A DNA stretch of 32,461 bases, taken from the NCBI GenBank assembly GCA_001749745.1, contig JWTM01000001.1, forward strand, positions 1 to 32,461, in the 5' to 3' direction. Made by a program: the position numbers and the translations under genes. Positions 23,366 through 30,275 of this stretch are shown one piece after another (position 1 is the first letter of the stretch; each line of letters begins with the position of its first letter). The DNA comes from Candidatus Marispirochaeta associata. Lineage in GTDB: Bacteria > Spirochaetota > Spirochaetia > JC444 > Marispirochaetaceae. Under the pieces are notes generated by a model. It searched no databases. It worked only from the letters and a program-made list of their open reading frames with translations, and had not been told where the DNA came from.

Positions 23366-24766
23366 TTAACGATTGACATAGGAGGTGGCCAGATTCAGTC
23401 CTCCCGCGGCGATAGTCCGCGTTCCCAGATCGTCCCGGAAGAGCAGCGTCTCCCCGGCCAGATACTCGATTTCTATACGGTGTTCGCCGGCGGGAAGCTC
23501 GAACTCTCCGGCAAAGGCGTAGGAGGGGAAGTAGCGGGAGGTCCGCAGATCCGCCTGTTCGGAAGCCTCGACCGCCACATCGGCCACGATCGCTCCCAAG
23601 AGTCCGGCGGCAAGGCCCTGGCTCTCGGCCTGTTTCTTCGCCTGCTGGGCCACAAGCCCTTTAACGATGGTCCGGGTTACGGTCTTCATGAAGATGATCG
23701 GATATTTAACCTGAAAGGTCTCTTCGGCGATACGCTCCATGTTCTCTATCATCCCCAGCTCGCCGGAAGGCTGCCCGTCCACCAGGAGTCTGACCCTGCT
23801 TACCTGGGTGCCCTGAAGATCCATGTAGGGGAGCTGGAACTTGAAGCGGAAGCCAGATTCGATCCCGGGCCAGTAGAAGCTGGAGTAGTTCGTGGGAATG
23901 AGCACTCCCTCATCATCCTCCTCGTTGGTTACGATGGTGACCTGATTTGGTCCGGTAACCACGTAGAGAGTATTGGCTTTCTTGACCGGAGAACGGCCGG
24001 AGAAGGCGAGTACGCTCAGGCGCGGGGACTCGGCGGGCTCGATGGCCGTTTCCTCGATGGGCGGGGCGAAGTCGTAGATCTCCGGCTGGAGTTCATAGGC
24101 TTGAAGGAACTTGTTGTAGTCGATCCGGGCTCCGTCCCAGTCGCCTTCGGCCCGGTAGAGGAGCAGGCTCAGGTAGCGAGCCAGGGCGCTGTTGTAGAAG
24201 CGGCTCGATCCCGCCTCCAGATCGACGGCCGAATCATCCGATGCGGAGTAGCTCGCCGCTAAGGAGGCGTACTTATCCTCCAGGAGATTGAGTTTGGTGT
24301 TGACCCGTCTGACCTCGACGAAGCCGCCGTCCAGATCGCCCATTTTGAGAAAGTTGAGGGCCTTGAAGACATTGAGGTAGAGATCCTCGTAGTCCTCGCC
24401 GGCATAGTCCATAACCGTATCGTTTAGGAGCAGCGAGCCCGCCGCCTGGGTGACGCTCTTGGTGAAATACTCCTCGATCAGGAGTTCCGCCTCGTTGAGA
24501 TACTGGATGCTCTGATCGAACTCTCCACCGTAATGGTAGAGCATCCCCACGTCCAGGAAGTAGAGGACCTTATCCCGGTCCTTGTAGAAATCGCTTCGGT
24601 CCTCGCCGCTCATGGACTGGGCGGCGTCGAGGTAGCGCCCCTCGTTGACGGCGTTGTCCACCTCGACGAAGGCTTCGTTTCTGGTGGTACAGCCGATGCC
24701 TACCAGCAGCACCAGACCCAAAAGGAGGATCCCTTTGAGGATCCTCCGATATTTGGTGCTTACCAT
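23366..24766 (-). CDS. COG3014-like lipoprotein with helical TPR-like N-terminus
   Basis: A 466-aa lipoprotein: signal peptide with LLVGIGC lipobox (Cys at about 26), then about 200 residues of helical repeats resembling TPR units (VDNAVNEGRYLDAAQSM, YHYGGEFDQSIQYLNEAE, GDWDGARIDYNKFLQAY). A C-terminal beta-rich part contains a VTRTIVKGLVAQQAKKQ helix and GEHRIEIEYL strand. The order matches uncharacterised COG3014 proteins known to sit beside LpoB-like genes. It overlaps the lpoB-like gene by 7 bases. Function is unknown; it may scaffold the LpoB partner at the outer membrane (inference). Confidence 0.8.
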   Translation of the reverse strand: MVSTKYRRILKGILLLGLVLLVGIGCTTRNEAFVEVDNAVNEGRYLDAAQSMSGEDRSDFYKDRDKVLYFLDVGMLYHYGGEFDQSIQYLNEAELLIEEYFTKSVTQAAGSLLLNDTVMDYAGEDYEDLYLNVFKALNFLKMGDLDGGFVEVRRVNTKLNLLEDKYASLAASYSASDDSAVDLEAGSSRFYNSALARYLSLLLYRAEGDWDGARIDYNKFLQAYELQPEIYDFAPPIEETAIEPAESPRLSVLAFSGRSPVKKANTLYVVTGPNQVTIVTNEEDDEGVLIPTNYSSFYWPGIESGFRFKFQLPYMDLQGTQVSRVRLLVDGQPSGELGMIENMERIAEETFQVKYPIIFMKTVTRTIVKGLVAQQAKKQAESQGLAAGLLGAIVADVAVEASEQADLRTSRYFPSYAFAGEFELPAGEHRIEIEYLAGETLLFRDDLGTRTIAAGGLNLATSYVNR

Positions 24767-25365
24767 TTAACGCGGCTCTGTTCGACCAGCTTCTTGATCT
24801 TCTTGGTTCCGATCCAGACCTTCTCGGAGGTCTCGATATTGATCAGCTCCATATCGACCTGATAGAGGGTCGCCCGCTTGCCTTCGATCGCGTCAACCTG
24901 GGAGGTTATATTGCCGATCAGCATGAAGTCCGCGCCGGTCTCTTCCCCCAGACGCTTGATCGTATCCTGCGAAGCCTCGAGCTGCTGATCCTCCTTCTCG
25001 GCCCGGACGCCCGCCCGTTCCTCGGGGTTGGCCACGAAGGTCACCTGCCCGCCGTTGATCAGCTCGCGCTCGATATCCTTAACGAAAGGAACGGTATCGA
25101 TATGTTCGTTACTGCGGTTACGAATCTGCCCCACGATGATAACCGGTTTTTTGCCCTCCGCCTGACGGAAATCGCCGAGCCAGGGCCGGCTGGTCATATC
25201 CCGGATCATCTCTTCGGCCACCAAACGGCTGTCGGTATCGTTCCAGCGTCCCGAGAGGTCGGTCTGGGTATCGGCGGCTGTACGCTGTACGCTGGTACCG
25301 GTGGTTGTGCATCCTGCGAGGACGAGGACAGAAAGGGTTAAAATGATAATAATCTTCGATCGCAT
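24760..25365 (-). CDS. lpoB: LpoB-like outer-membrane lipoprotein
   Basis: A 201-aa lipoprotein with a LVLAGC lipobox (Cys at about 19) and the LpoB/CsgG-like domain: TDLSGRWNDTDSRLVAEEMIRDM, PVIIVGQIRNRSNEHIDT near 75, FVKDIERELINGG near 94 and a final GADFMLIGNITS...YQVDMELINIETSEKVW strand pair. In E. coli LpoB activates the peptidoglycan synthase PBP1b from the outer membrane. Whether the same partner is used here is unknown. First gene of a three-lipoprotein operon with a good promoter at 25407-25435. The AAAGGAG ribosome binding site is about 12 bases upstream, slightly long. Confidence 0.85.
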   Translation of the reverse strand: MRSKIIIILTLSVLVLAGCTTTGTSVQRTAADTQTDLSGRWNDTDSRLVAEEMIRDMTSRPWLGDFRQAEGKKPVIIVGQIRNRSNEHIDTVPFVKDIERELINGGQVTFVANPEERAGVRAEKEDQQLEASQDTIKRLGEETGADFMLIGNITSQVDAIEGKRATLYQVDMELINIETSEKVWIGTKKIKKLVEQSRVKW

Positions 25366-25406
25366 AACTATTTAACGCTCCTTTTGTGCCAAGGTGTTAC
25401 CCTCAA

Positions 25407-25435
25407 AGCATAGTTAATGATATAGCACGGGTCAA
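25407..25435 (-). promoter_or_regulatory. Sigma-70 promoter of the lpoB-like operon
   Basis: On the minus strand TTGACC (25430-25435), 17-base spacer, TATGCT (25407-25412), about 42 bases before the lpoB-like ATG. Both boxes are near consensus with ideal spacing. Confidence 0.7.
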
Positions 25436-25466
25436 GCTGCTTTTCATGTAGGTTTCCTAAGAATAG

Positions 25467-25611
25467 GGTTCCTGAATCATATTCTCCTGTTGAACAACGA
25501 GCCGGGAATACCTGCAAGAAGAAACCCCTTCACTAAGTGAATAACGTTCCGGGGCCTCTTCTTTCCGGTATTCCCGGCTTCCCTCTAGGAAGAGAATATG
25601 ATTAAAGAACC
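25467..25611. repeat. Long nested hairpin 1 (145 bp)
   Basis: Outer arms at 25467-25486 and 25592-25611 pair at 18 of 20 positions. Inner arms at 25500-25522 and 25557-25579 pair at 21 of 23, and CCCC/GGGG (25525-25528 with 25551-25554) closes a loop containing CACTAAGTGAATAACGTTCC. There is no coding frame, and the flanking genes diverge from here, so it is not a terminator. The loop core is shared with the second hairpin downstream. It could be a structured RNA, a non-autonomous mobile palindrome, or a DNA-binding element. Confidence 0.8.
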
Positions 25612-25661
25612 ATCCTCAGAATGCTACTGCAAAGACCTTGATCCCTGCTACCGATATAGCT

Positions 25662-25750
25662 AGGCTCATGAATAGGATGATTACGAGAAAAGACCCCCTG
25701 CACTGAATAACGTTTCGGGGGTCATTCTCTCCATCATCCTGTTCATGGCC
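25662..25750. repeat. Long nested hairpin 2 with the same loop core (about 90 bp)
   Basis: The arms TCATGAATAGGATGAT (25666-25681) and its near complement (25733-25748) enclose A/G-rich and C/T-rich strands. GACCCCC/GGGGGTC (25692-25698 with 25717-25723) closes a loop TGCACTGAATAACGTTTC. The core CACT...GAATAACGTTYCGGGG is shared with hairpin 1 although the stems differ in sequence. This is a pattern expected when a fold plus a loop sequence is what matters. Confidence 0.8.
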
Positions 25751-25891
25751 GGATTCCGAAGGTGGTAGTGTGATCATTTCTATCAACTATCTGTGCTCCT
25801 GAGGGGGTTATTTTGTCAACTTGCTGAAGCAACAAGGGGTCTAAGCTCCTTTTACTAGGCAAGAAATCGGAGTATACTAAAGGAGATGACC

Positions 25892-26461
25892 ATGGAATCA
25901 TTGGCGGACATCCTGGAATCCGACCTGACCGAGGCGGTGGAAGTCAAGAACCCCCGTTCTCTGCACCGTTACATTACCATTTTGACGGCCAATCTGGTTC
26001 AGCGAGATCAGAACGATCGGGAACACTCCGAGTTTAGAGAGGCGATCGTCCGTATCGACACCCGCATAGAAGAGGGTTTCCGCCGCATGGATGAGCGCTT
26101 CATCGCTGTGGATAAACGCTTTGAGTCGACGCAGAAGTCGATGGCCGAGCGTTTTGAGTCGATGCAGAAGTCGATGGCCGAGCGTTTTGAGTCGATGCAG
26201 AAATCGATAGACGAGCGTTTTGAGTCGATGCAGAAATCGATGGACGAGCGTTTTGAGTCGATGCAGAAATCGATGGACGAGCGTTTTGAGTCGGTACAGA
26301 GGTCTATGGATAAACGTTTTGAAGCGGTGGATAGGCGTTTCGACGACGTAAATAAGCGTTTTGATGCGGTGGATAAGCGCTTTACCTTGATGGTGGGACT
26401 TCTATCCTTGGGATTCGTGCTCCTGGCTACCCTCATGTCGGTCTACCAGTTCCTGGCATAA
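25892..26461 (+). CDS. Repeat-bearing coiled-coil, tail-anchored membrane protein (paralogue 1)
   Basis: 189 aa in three parts. A conserved N-terminal domain of about 60 residues (SLADILESDLTEAVEV, then SLHRYITILTANLVQR, then EHSEFREAIVRIDTRIEEGF) comes first. Eleven-residue coiled-coil repeats of the type SMDERFESMQK follow, and a C-terminal transmembrane tail LMVGLLSLGFVLLATLMSVYQFL ends the protein. The layout resembles Borrelia Bdr proteins (N-domain, tandem repeats, terminal membrane span), though homology is not shown. ATG 25892 is chosen over 25886 because AGGAG abuts the first ATG but is six bases from the second. Four paralogues lie at 30.6-32.5 kb. Role unknown; a membrane-tethered oligomer is likely. 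Confidence 0.85.
   Translation: MESLADILESDLTEAVEVKNPRSLHRYITILTANLVQRDQNDREHSEFREAIVRIDTRIEEGFRRMDERFIAVDKRFESTQKSMAERFESMQKSMAERFESMQKSIDERFESMQKSMDERFESMQKSMDERFESVQRSMDKRFEAVDRRFDDVNKRFDAVDKRFTLMVGLLSLGFVLLATLMSVYQFLA
26141..26338 (+). repeat. Six in-frame 33-bp repeats in paralogue 1
   Basis: Units begin at 26141, 26174, 26207, 26240, 26273 and 26306. The first four differ by only a few bases and encode [MI]-[AD]-ERFESMQKS. The last two have drifted. Unit length of 11 codons preserves the coiled-coil phase, so copy-number change lengthens the rod without shifting the frame. Confidence 0.9.
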
Positions 26462-26525
26462 AACTCTCCATTCGAAGATCCTCAACACTCGCCCTGCTAG
26501 CACCATGTCAGAGTCATTCCAAGAT

Positions 26526-26722
26526 AAGGGGATATTTTTTCCACGACGGGCACGACGAGGGACACGACACTATCGGATGCACCAGGGACCGGAGCGGCAG
26601 CCCGGACCGAGGGGCCGGCCTGCGGCGGGCGGCGCGGAGCAAGCCCGCTTGAGGAGGCCGGTATTGATCCCCGAGGGAGGACTACGAGCGGAGGGCCCGT
26701 CCGGTGCCCCAAATATCCCCTT
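26526..26722. repeat. Large GC-rich imperfect palindrome (197 bp) carrying a CACGAC repeat copy
   Basis: The 12-bp arms AAGGGGATATTT (26526-26537) and AAATATCCCCTT (26711-26722) are perfect complements. Further nested pairs lie inside: GGGCAC/GTGCCC, CCGGCCT/AGGCCGG and a central GCGGGC/GCCCGC. The left side contains one reverse-orientation copy of the dispersed repeat (CCACGACGGGCACGACGAGG..., 26541-26568). No real gene is seen in 26462-26779. The short open frames on both strands are low-complexity products of the GC-rich palindrome. Confidence 0.7.
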
Positions 26723-26779
26723 GAAAAGGCGCCGATTGGGGGCTACTCTTCTAGGGTACGACACGAGGGAGGAGAATTG

Positions 26780-27217
26780 ATGAAACGTCTATTGCCGCTG
26801 TTAGCCGCGGTACTGATTTTAGGGGCCTGTACCACCGTTCCGACGGAGCGGGAGGGGCTTGAGTTTGTGGACCTGATCAATGCCGGGGAGTGGGAGGCTT
26901 TAAGCGAGAAGAGCGGCACCCCCTTCTTATTGGATACGGAGATGATCATGCGCGGCGCCGATATGGCCGAGTTCTGGCGCATCCTGGCCGAGGGGGGCTT
27001 CAGCTTCGGCGAGGCCGAGTTTGTGGTGATCGACGAGGAGGCGAGCTCATCCCGCTACGGATCGGGCCTGGAGATAGAGCAGTTCTTCGCCAAATACGTG
27101 CCCGAAGGGGCGGTAACCTTTCAGGTCGACGGCGGACCGGGACGCTTTTTTATGACCGTCGGTAAGGACGAGGAGCGGACCAACCGAATCTACGCCCTCG
27201 CCGGGCCGGTGGAGTAA
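26780..27217 (+). CDS. Small lipoprotein, function unknown
   Basis: 145 aa with a lipoprotein signal peptide (MKRLLPLLAAVLILGAC, Cys at 17). The mature part is acidic and alpha/beta (FVDLINAGEWEALSEKSGTPFLLDTE, MIMRGADMAEFWRILAEGGF, then beta strands). It may be an NTF2-like or SnoaL-like fold judging by the short helices followed by strands, but this is a guess. ATG 26780 is preferred to the TTG at 26777, since GGAGGAG lies 5 bases upstream. It is followed 10 bases later by the FecR-domain gene, with which it probably forms an operon. Codon use is GC-rich like the core genes of the window. Confidence 0.75.
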   Translation: MKRLLPLLAAVLILGACTTVPTEREGLEFVDLINAGEWEALSEKSGTPFLLDTEMIMRGADMAEFWRILAEGGFSFGEAEFVVIDEEASSSRYGSGLEIEQFFAKYVPEGAVTFQVDGGPGRFFMTVGKDEERTNRIYALAGPVE

Positions 27218-27227
27218 GGGGGATATC

Positions 27228-28262
27228 GTGCACACAGTGAGCCAGAAAAGCATAGTCATACTGATTCTGATCCTCCTCCTCTGCACCGGACTCTTCGCCC
27301 AGGTAGCGACCATCGAGTACCTGGAGGGTTGGGTCGATATAAAACGGCCCAACGGCGATACGGTCGAGGCCCTGATCGGCGACGCCCTGTTTAAGGACGA
27401 TACCGTGATTACCGGGGACGACGGCACCGCCACCCTGACCAAGGATGATCAGGCGGAGATTATCATTAGCCCCAACTCGGTCTTCTCGATTCGAGAGATC
27501 GACTCCGGGGGCGAGAAAGAGACCGTCATGCACACCGCCTTAGGGTCGATCAAGTTCAAGTTCCTGCGCCTCTTCGGCCGAGAGCCCAAGATTTCGACCC
27601 CCAGCACCGTAGCGGGCGTACGGGGCACCGAGTTCACCGTCTACGCCGGCGACGAAGGCTCCGCCCTCTTTACCGTCGACTCCGGCGAGGTGATCGTCAC
27701 CAGCCAGGGCGTACCGGTCGTGCTGGTGGAAGACGAGGGGGTGGAGGTGAAAGCCGGCCGCGCCCCGGGAGCGAAGTTCGAGCTCAAAGGCCGTCCCATC
27801 GACTACTCCGCCTGGAACAGCGAGAAACAGCAGGAGTTTTCCGCCGATCCCATCCAGGGCCTCTTGGGCATCGAGAGGCAGATGGAGGAGTATATTAGGG
27901 AGGTGGAGAATCTAAAGGAGAATTTTCAATCTTCACTAGAAGATATTAAGGAAGGAAGAAACGAGTACCAGAAGATTAAACAAGAATCAGGTGATGATGC
28001 TGCCACAAATTTTTACCAGGACAATGTAGTCCCTATCGAGACAGAAGCTGGAGCACTAAATCAGAACCTCCGTTACTTTATACTTTCCGCTTATTCTCTT
28101 GATAGATACGTTTTAGGCAAACAGTACCTGAATACAAAAGCATATGAACTGACGAAAAAGATCTCTAAAGCTGAGGCTCAAGAAATTTATTCGATAATTA
28201 ACAGAATAAGCGAATCCTTCTGGAGTGCAGCCGATACATATATTGGCGCATTTGATATTTAA
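27228..28262 (+). CDS. FecR-domain secreted protein with divergent C-terminal half
   Basis: A 344-aa protein with a signal peptide (about 1-25, ending GLFAQ). A FecR-like domain spans about 30-165, with features IEYLEGWVDIKRPNGD, an FKDDTVITGDDGTATLTKDD turn and the diagnostic STPSTVAGVRGTEFTV near 125. A helical C-terminal half has coiled-coil character (IERQMEEYIREVENLKENFQSSLEDIKEG). Start GTG 27228 follows an AAGGGGG ribosome binding site. From about 27890 to the stop the DNA turns sharply AT-rich, while the FecR part is GC-rich, suggesting that the 3' half was acquired separately. FecR domains usually sit in cell-surface signalling or scaffold proteins. No sigma factor gene is present, so classical FecR/FecI signalling is not supported. 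Confidence 0.85.
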   Translation: MHTVSQKSIVILILILLLCTGLFAQVATIEYLEGWVDIKRPNGDTVEALIGDALFKDDTVITGDDGTATLTKDDQAEIIISPNSVFSIREIDSGGEKETVMHTALGSIKFKFLRLFGREPKISTPSTVAGVRGTEFTVYAGDEGSALFTVDSGEVIVTSQGVPVVLVEDEGVEVKAGRAPGAKFELKGRPIDYSAWNSEKQQEFSADPIQGLLGIERQMEEYIREVENLKENFQSSLEDIKEGRNEYQKIKQESGDDAATNFYQDNVVPIETEAGALNQNLRYFILSAYSLDRYVLGKQYLNTKAYELTKKISKAEAQEIYSIINRISESFWSAADTYIGAFDI

Positions 28263-28276
28263 AGGAGAAAAGAGTA

Positions 28277-28681
28277 ATGAAGAGAACAATTTACATAAGC
28301 GTTGCCATTGCGATAATAATTTTCATGTCAGCCTGCGATATGGTGACACCGGTATCAAGAACTGAGCGGCTCGGTATGTTCATAGATGATTTAAACGTTA
28401 CCGCAAACCATTCTCAGATGCCAGAACATTTTTCGCAAGCCAATATGGGTGGAGGCTGGAGTAAAGTTACTGATTCATCGTATTGGTCAAGCAGTGCTGA
28501 TGGTTGGGATAGAATCCCATTCAGCTATACAATCACATCTCAGTCTGGGAATACAATCACCGCAAGCCTCACTCCAAATGGATTCTCTGCAGAGACATTT
28601 GATTTCTATTTTGTAGAGGAAGAAGAGGATATCTGGAAGATCTATCAGGTAGATAGGTTAGGGACACCAATTATTCAATAA
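28277..28681 (+). CDS. AT-rich small lipoprotein, unknown function
   Basis: 134 aa with a lipoprotein signal peptide (MSAC lipobox, Cys at about 20). The mature domain is Ser/Thr- and aromatic-rich (GGGWSKVTDSSYWSSSADGW, PFSYTITSQSGNTITASLTPNG), suggesting a compact beta fold. The final FYFVEEEEDIWKIYQVDRLG resembles lipoproteins with NTF2-like or lipocalin-like tails, but no family is assigned. The ATG follows an AAGGAG ribosome binding site 15 bases after the FecR gene. It shares the AT-rich composition of that gene's 3' half, so both pieces may have arrived together. It ends at a strong terminator. Confidence 0.75.
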   Translation: MKRTIYISVAIAIIIFMSACDMVTPVSRTERLGMFIDDLNVTANHSQMPEHFSQANMGGGWSKVTDSSYWSSSADGWDRIPFSYTITSQSGNTITASLTPNGFSAETFDFYFVEEEEDIWKIYQVDRLGTPIIQ

Positions 28682-28711
28682 AACAACTCTCTGTGGGCGT
28701 ATATCAATAAT

Positions 28712-28738
28712 ACCGGGAGTTTAACCTCCCGGTTTTTT
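28712..28738 (+). terminator. Intrinsic terminator of the FecR/lipoprotein operon
   Basis: A GC-rich stem ACCGGGAG/CTCCCGGT with a six-base loop is followed directly by TTTTTT at 28733-28738. This is a textbook rho-independent terminator, 30 bases after the stop codon. Confidence 0.92.
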
Positions 28739-28778
28739 GTTTCTTGCAGGATATTTCCGAAATCCGATACTTTTTTTT

Positions 28779-28850
28779 GTCGTGTCCTCCGTCGTGACTG
28801 TCGTGGTTAAACTTTCTTCCAAAGAATCCATTAACCACGACGGACACGAC
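28779..28850. repeat. 72-bp palindromic repeat element, copy A
   Basis: The left arm is a run of related 9-mers, GTCGTGTCC, (TCC) GTCGTGACT and GTCGTGGTTAA. After a 20-base loop the right arm TTAACCACGACGGACACGAC pairs with the outer two units. A second copy 250 bp downstream is nearly identical, including much of the loop. Single-arm versions recur throughout 26.5-32 kb. Confidence 0.85.
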
Positions 28851-28906
28851 ATTCACTACACCGGATCGGAGGAGAATAAAGACTCTGCAAATCGCGACCA
28901 AAAAGA

Positions 28907-28941
28907 CTATACGTATACCTCTACAGAAAGTATACGTATAG
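28907..28941. repeat. Perfect 12-bp inverted repeat made of palindromic TATACGTATA units
   Basis: CTATACGTATAC (28907-28918) and GTATACGTATAG (28930-28941) are exact complements around an 11-base loop, and each arm contains the self-palindrome TATACGTATA. No T-run follows. It lies between the two 72-bp repeat copies in a gene-free stretch and could be a protein-binding double operator or a cruciform. Confidence 0.7.
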
Positions 28942-29028
28942 ATTCGAAATAAGCTTTTGACGGGAAAACAGCGGCGCTATCCGCCGGTTAACTGACAAAC
29001 TTTGAAATCCCAAATACCAGCCTCTTCC

Positions 29029-29100
29029 GTCGTGTCCTCCGTCGTGACAGTCGTGGTTAAACTTCCCTCCAAAGAATCATTTCACCACGACGGACACTAC
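29029..29100. repeat. 72-bp palindromic repeat element, copy B
   Basis: Same architecture as the copy at 28779: GTCGTGTCC, GTCGTGACA, GTCGTGGTTAA, a similar loop (CTCCAAAGAATCA) and a right arm CACCACGACGGACACTAC. The right arm has accumulated changes. It ends 13 bases from the stop of the beta-barrel gene on the minus strand. Nothing coding is supported in the gap 28739-29112. Confidence 0.8.
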
Positions 29101-29112
29101 ATCCGCGATAAT

Positions 29113-29691
29113 CTATTTAATTCTAAAGGCGTACTTACCGAAGAAACTTATCATACTAGATACCTCTTCGGCGCCGGAGACCTCCAAAGTGTTCGTCGCT
29201 TGGAAGTACTTAATTCCCAACAGAAAACCATGATTACCGGAACCAAGATCTATCGCGGCAGAAATATCATATGCGTAACCTGATTCGCTATCATAAAACT
29301 CGATAGGCAAATCAGTCTGATTAGCGATAAACGAGAATCCCAGAGAACCCGCAAGTTGCACCATAGGTACAGGGTAAAAAATCAGACTAGGGCCAACTAA
29401 ATATGAGTTGAACTGAATATAATTCACATCATCTTCAAATCGATGACCGATGCCTTCGATAACCCCAGCCAAATAAACTGGAGTACCTGCGAATGGACCG
29501 TAGCCAAGTTTAAAACCAATATCTACCGCGATCTCATCGACACCGGAGCCAAAACTATCGGCGACGTCTACTCCATCGATCTCTGTGGTAGCCTGCCCTA
29601 ATCCTAAACCAATATCAAAGTAGAGACCTTGCGAGAAAACAATAACAGGAAGGGAAACTAATAGAAAAAAGGTAATGAGAAACTTTTTCAT
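29113..29691 (-). CDS. Predicted outer-membrane beta-barrel protein
   Basis: A 192-aa protein with a cleavable signal peptide (MKKFLITFFLLVSLPVIVFS-QG). The mature chain is built of short amphipathic strands with alternating hydrophobics and Gly/Tyr turns (GLYFDIGLGLGQATTE, AVDIGFKLGYGPF, VYLAGVIEGIGHRF, FNSYLVGPSLIFYPV, VQLAGSLGFSFI, GFLLGIKYFQATNTLEV) and ends in the aromatic strand MISFFGKYAFRIK. This fits a small 8-stranded outer-membrane barrel (OmpA/OmpW-like size). Specific function is unknown. The ATG follows AGGAG by 7 bases. The gene is AT-rich like the lipoprotein gene at 28277, which suggests a shared foreign origin (inference). Confidence 0.8.
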   Translation of the reverse strand: MKKFLITFFLLVSLPVIVFSQGLYFDIGLGLGQATTEIDGVDVADSFGSGVDEIAVDIGFKLGYGPFAGTPVYLAGVIEGIGHRFEDDVNYIQFNSYLVGPSLIFYPVPMVQLAGSLGFSFIANQTDLPIEFYDSESGYAYDISAAIDLGSGNHGFLLGIKYFQATNTLEVSGAEEVSSMISFFGKYAFRIK

Positions 29692-29850
29692 GACAATCTC
29701 CTAATAAGTAAATCTTATTCCAGAAAACGAAAATCAGCAAGAAGATTATTTTTCTTTGCTTAATGCCATTTGTTGCTTCCTGAATATCGATCTTGTCTTT
29801 AATCTTTGTCAGAGTTAAGTATTCCAGATCAATAGCATGCTAGTTCCTCC

Positions 29851-29882
29851 TCGTGTTCCCCGTCGTGAACGTCGTGGTTCAA
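29851..29882 (+). repeat. GTCGTG repeat unit downstream of the GxxExxY gene
   Basis: TCGTGTTCC, CCGTCGTGAAC and GTCGTGGTTCAA form a single-arm copy of the dispersed element, 24 bases beyond the GxxExxY stop. A degenerate reverse-orientation arm lies on the other side of that gene at 30423-30452, so the gene is bracketed by the repeat. Confidence 0.75.
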
Positions 29883-29905
29883 CTATTTACATATAATCCC
29901 ATCGC

Positions 29906-30268
29906 CTACAACACCAGGCGACGGAACTCCAACCGTTCCGGCTGGAAGTTGAGTAGAAAGCCCAGCCTACAGCCGGACAGCTTAAGATAGTTAAGCAGCT
30001 GCGCCGAGTGCGCTGTGCCTAGCGCAGTTACCGCCTTGATTTCCAGAACCACCAGGCCGTTTACCAGCAAATCAGCGAAGTACTCCCCCACTACCCTGCC
30101 CCGGTAGCAGACCTCAAAGGGTGCATTAAAACCGACCGACGCCCCCAGCGCCTGCAGTTCATAAAAAAGCGCATTATGGTAGGGCTGCTCCAGCAACCCC
30201 GGGCCTAAGACCCCATGCACCGTAAACGCCGCATCCAGCACCAGCTTAGATTCTTCCGGATAGACCAT
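29906..30268 (-). CDS. GxxExxY-family protein
   Basis: A 120-aa protein of the GxxExxY family, named for G-x2-E-x2-Y, here GLLEQPY at about 24-30 inside HGVLGPGLLEQPYHNAL. Other landmarks are the FNAPFEVCYRGRVVGEYFADLLVNGLVVLEIKAV stretch, whose D...E-x-K spacing is that of PD-(D/E)xK nucleases, and the C-terminal LNYLKLSGCRLGFLLNF. It is widespread in environmental bacteria and uncharacterised; a nuclease-like fold is a family-based inference. AAGGAGG (30275-30281) is the ribosome binding site, but it falls in the arm of a large hairpin. Members of this family are often found next to tandem CACGA-type repeats, as here. Confidence 0.9.
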   Translation of the reverse strand: MVYPEESKLVLDAAFTVHGVLGPGLLEQPYHNALFYELQALGASVGFNAPFEVCYRGRVVGEYFADLLVNGLVVLEIKAVTALGTAHSAQLLNYLKLSGCRLGFLLNFQPERLEFRRLVL

Positions 30269-30275
30269 GCCCTAC

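Noticed and set aside
23480..24262. 260-aa plus-strand open frame
   Set aside because: Antisense to the COG3014-like lipoprotein, with no supporting features.
25467..25750. Integron attC sites or a retron msr-msd
   Set aside because: The hairpins lack the GTTRRRY/RYYYAAC core of attC sites, and no integrase or reverse transcriptase is in the window.
26505..26780. Open frames of 64-91 aa on both strands in the GC-rich palindrome
   Set aside because: Arg/Pro/Gly-rich low-complexity products of a palindromic non-coding element, with no ribosome binding sites.
28737..29283. Two plus-strand frames (28737-28952 and 29002-29283) with similar SSVVTVVVKL peptides
   Set aside because: The similarity between them is explained entirely by the two copies of the 72-bp repeat. 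The second is antisense to the beta-barrel gene.
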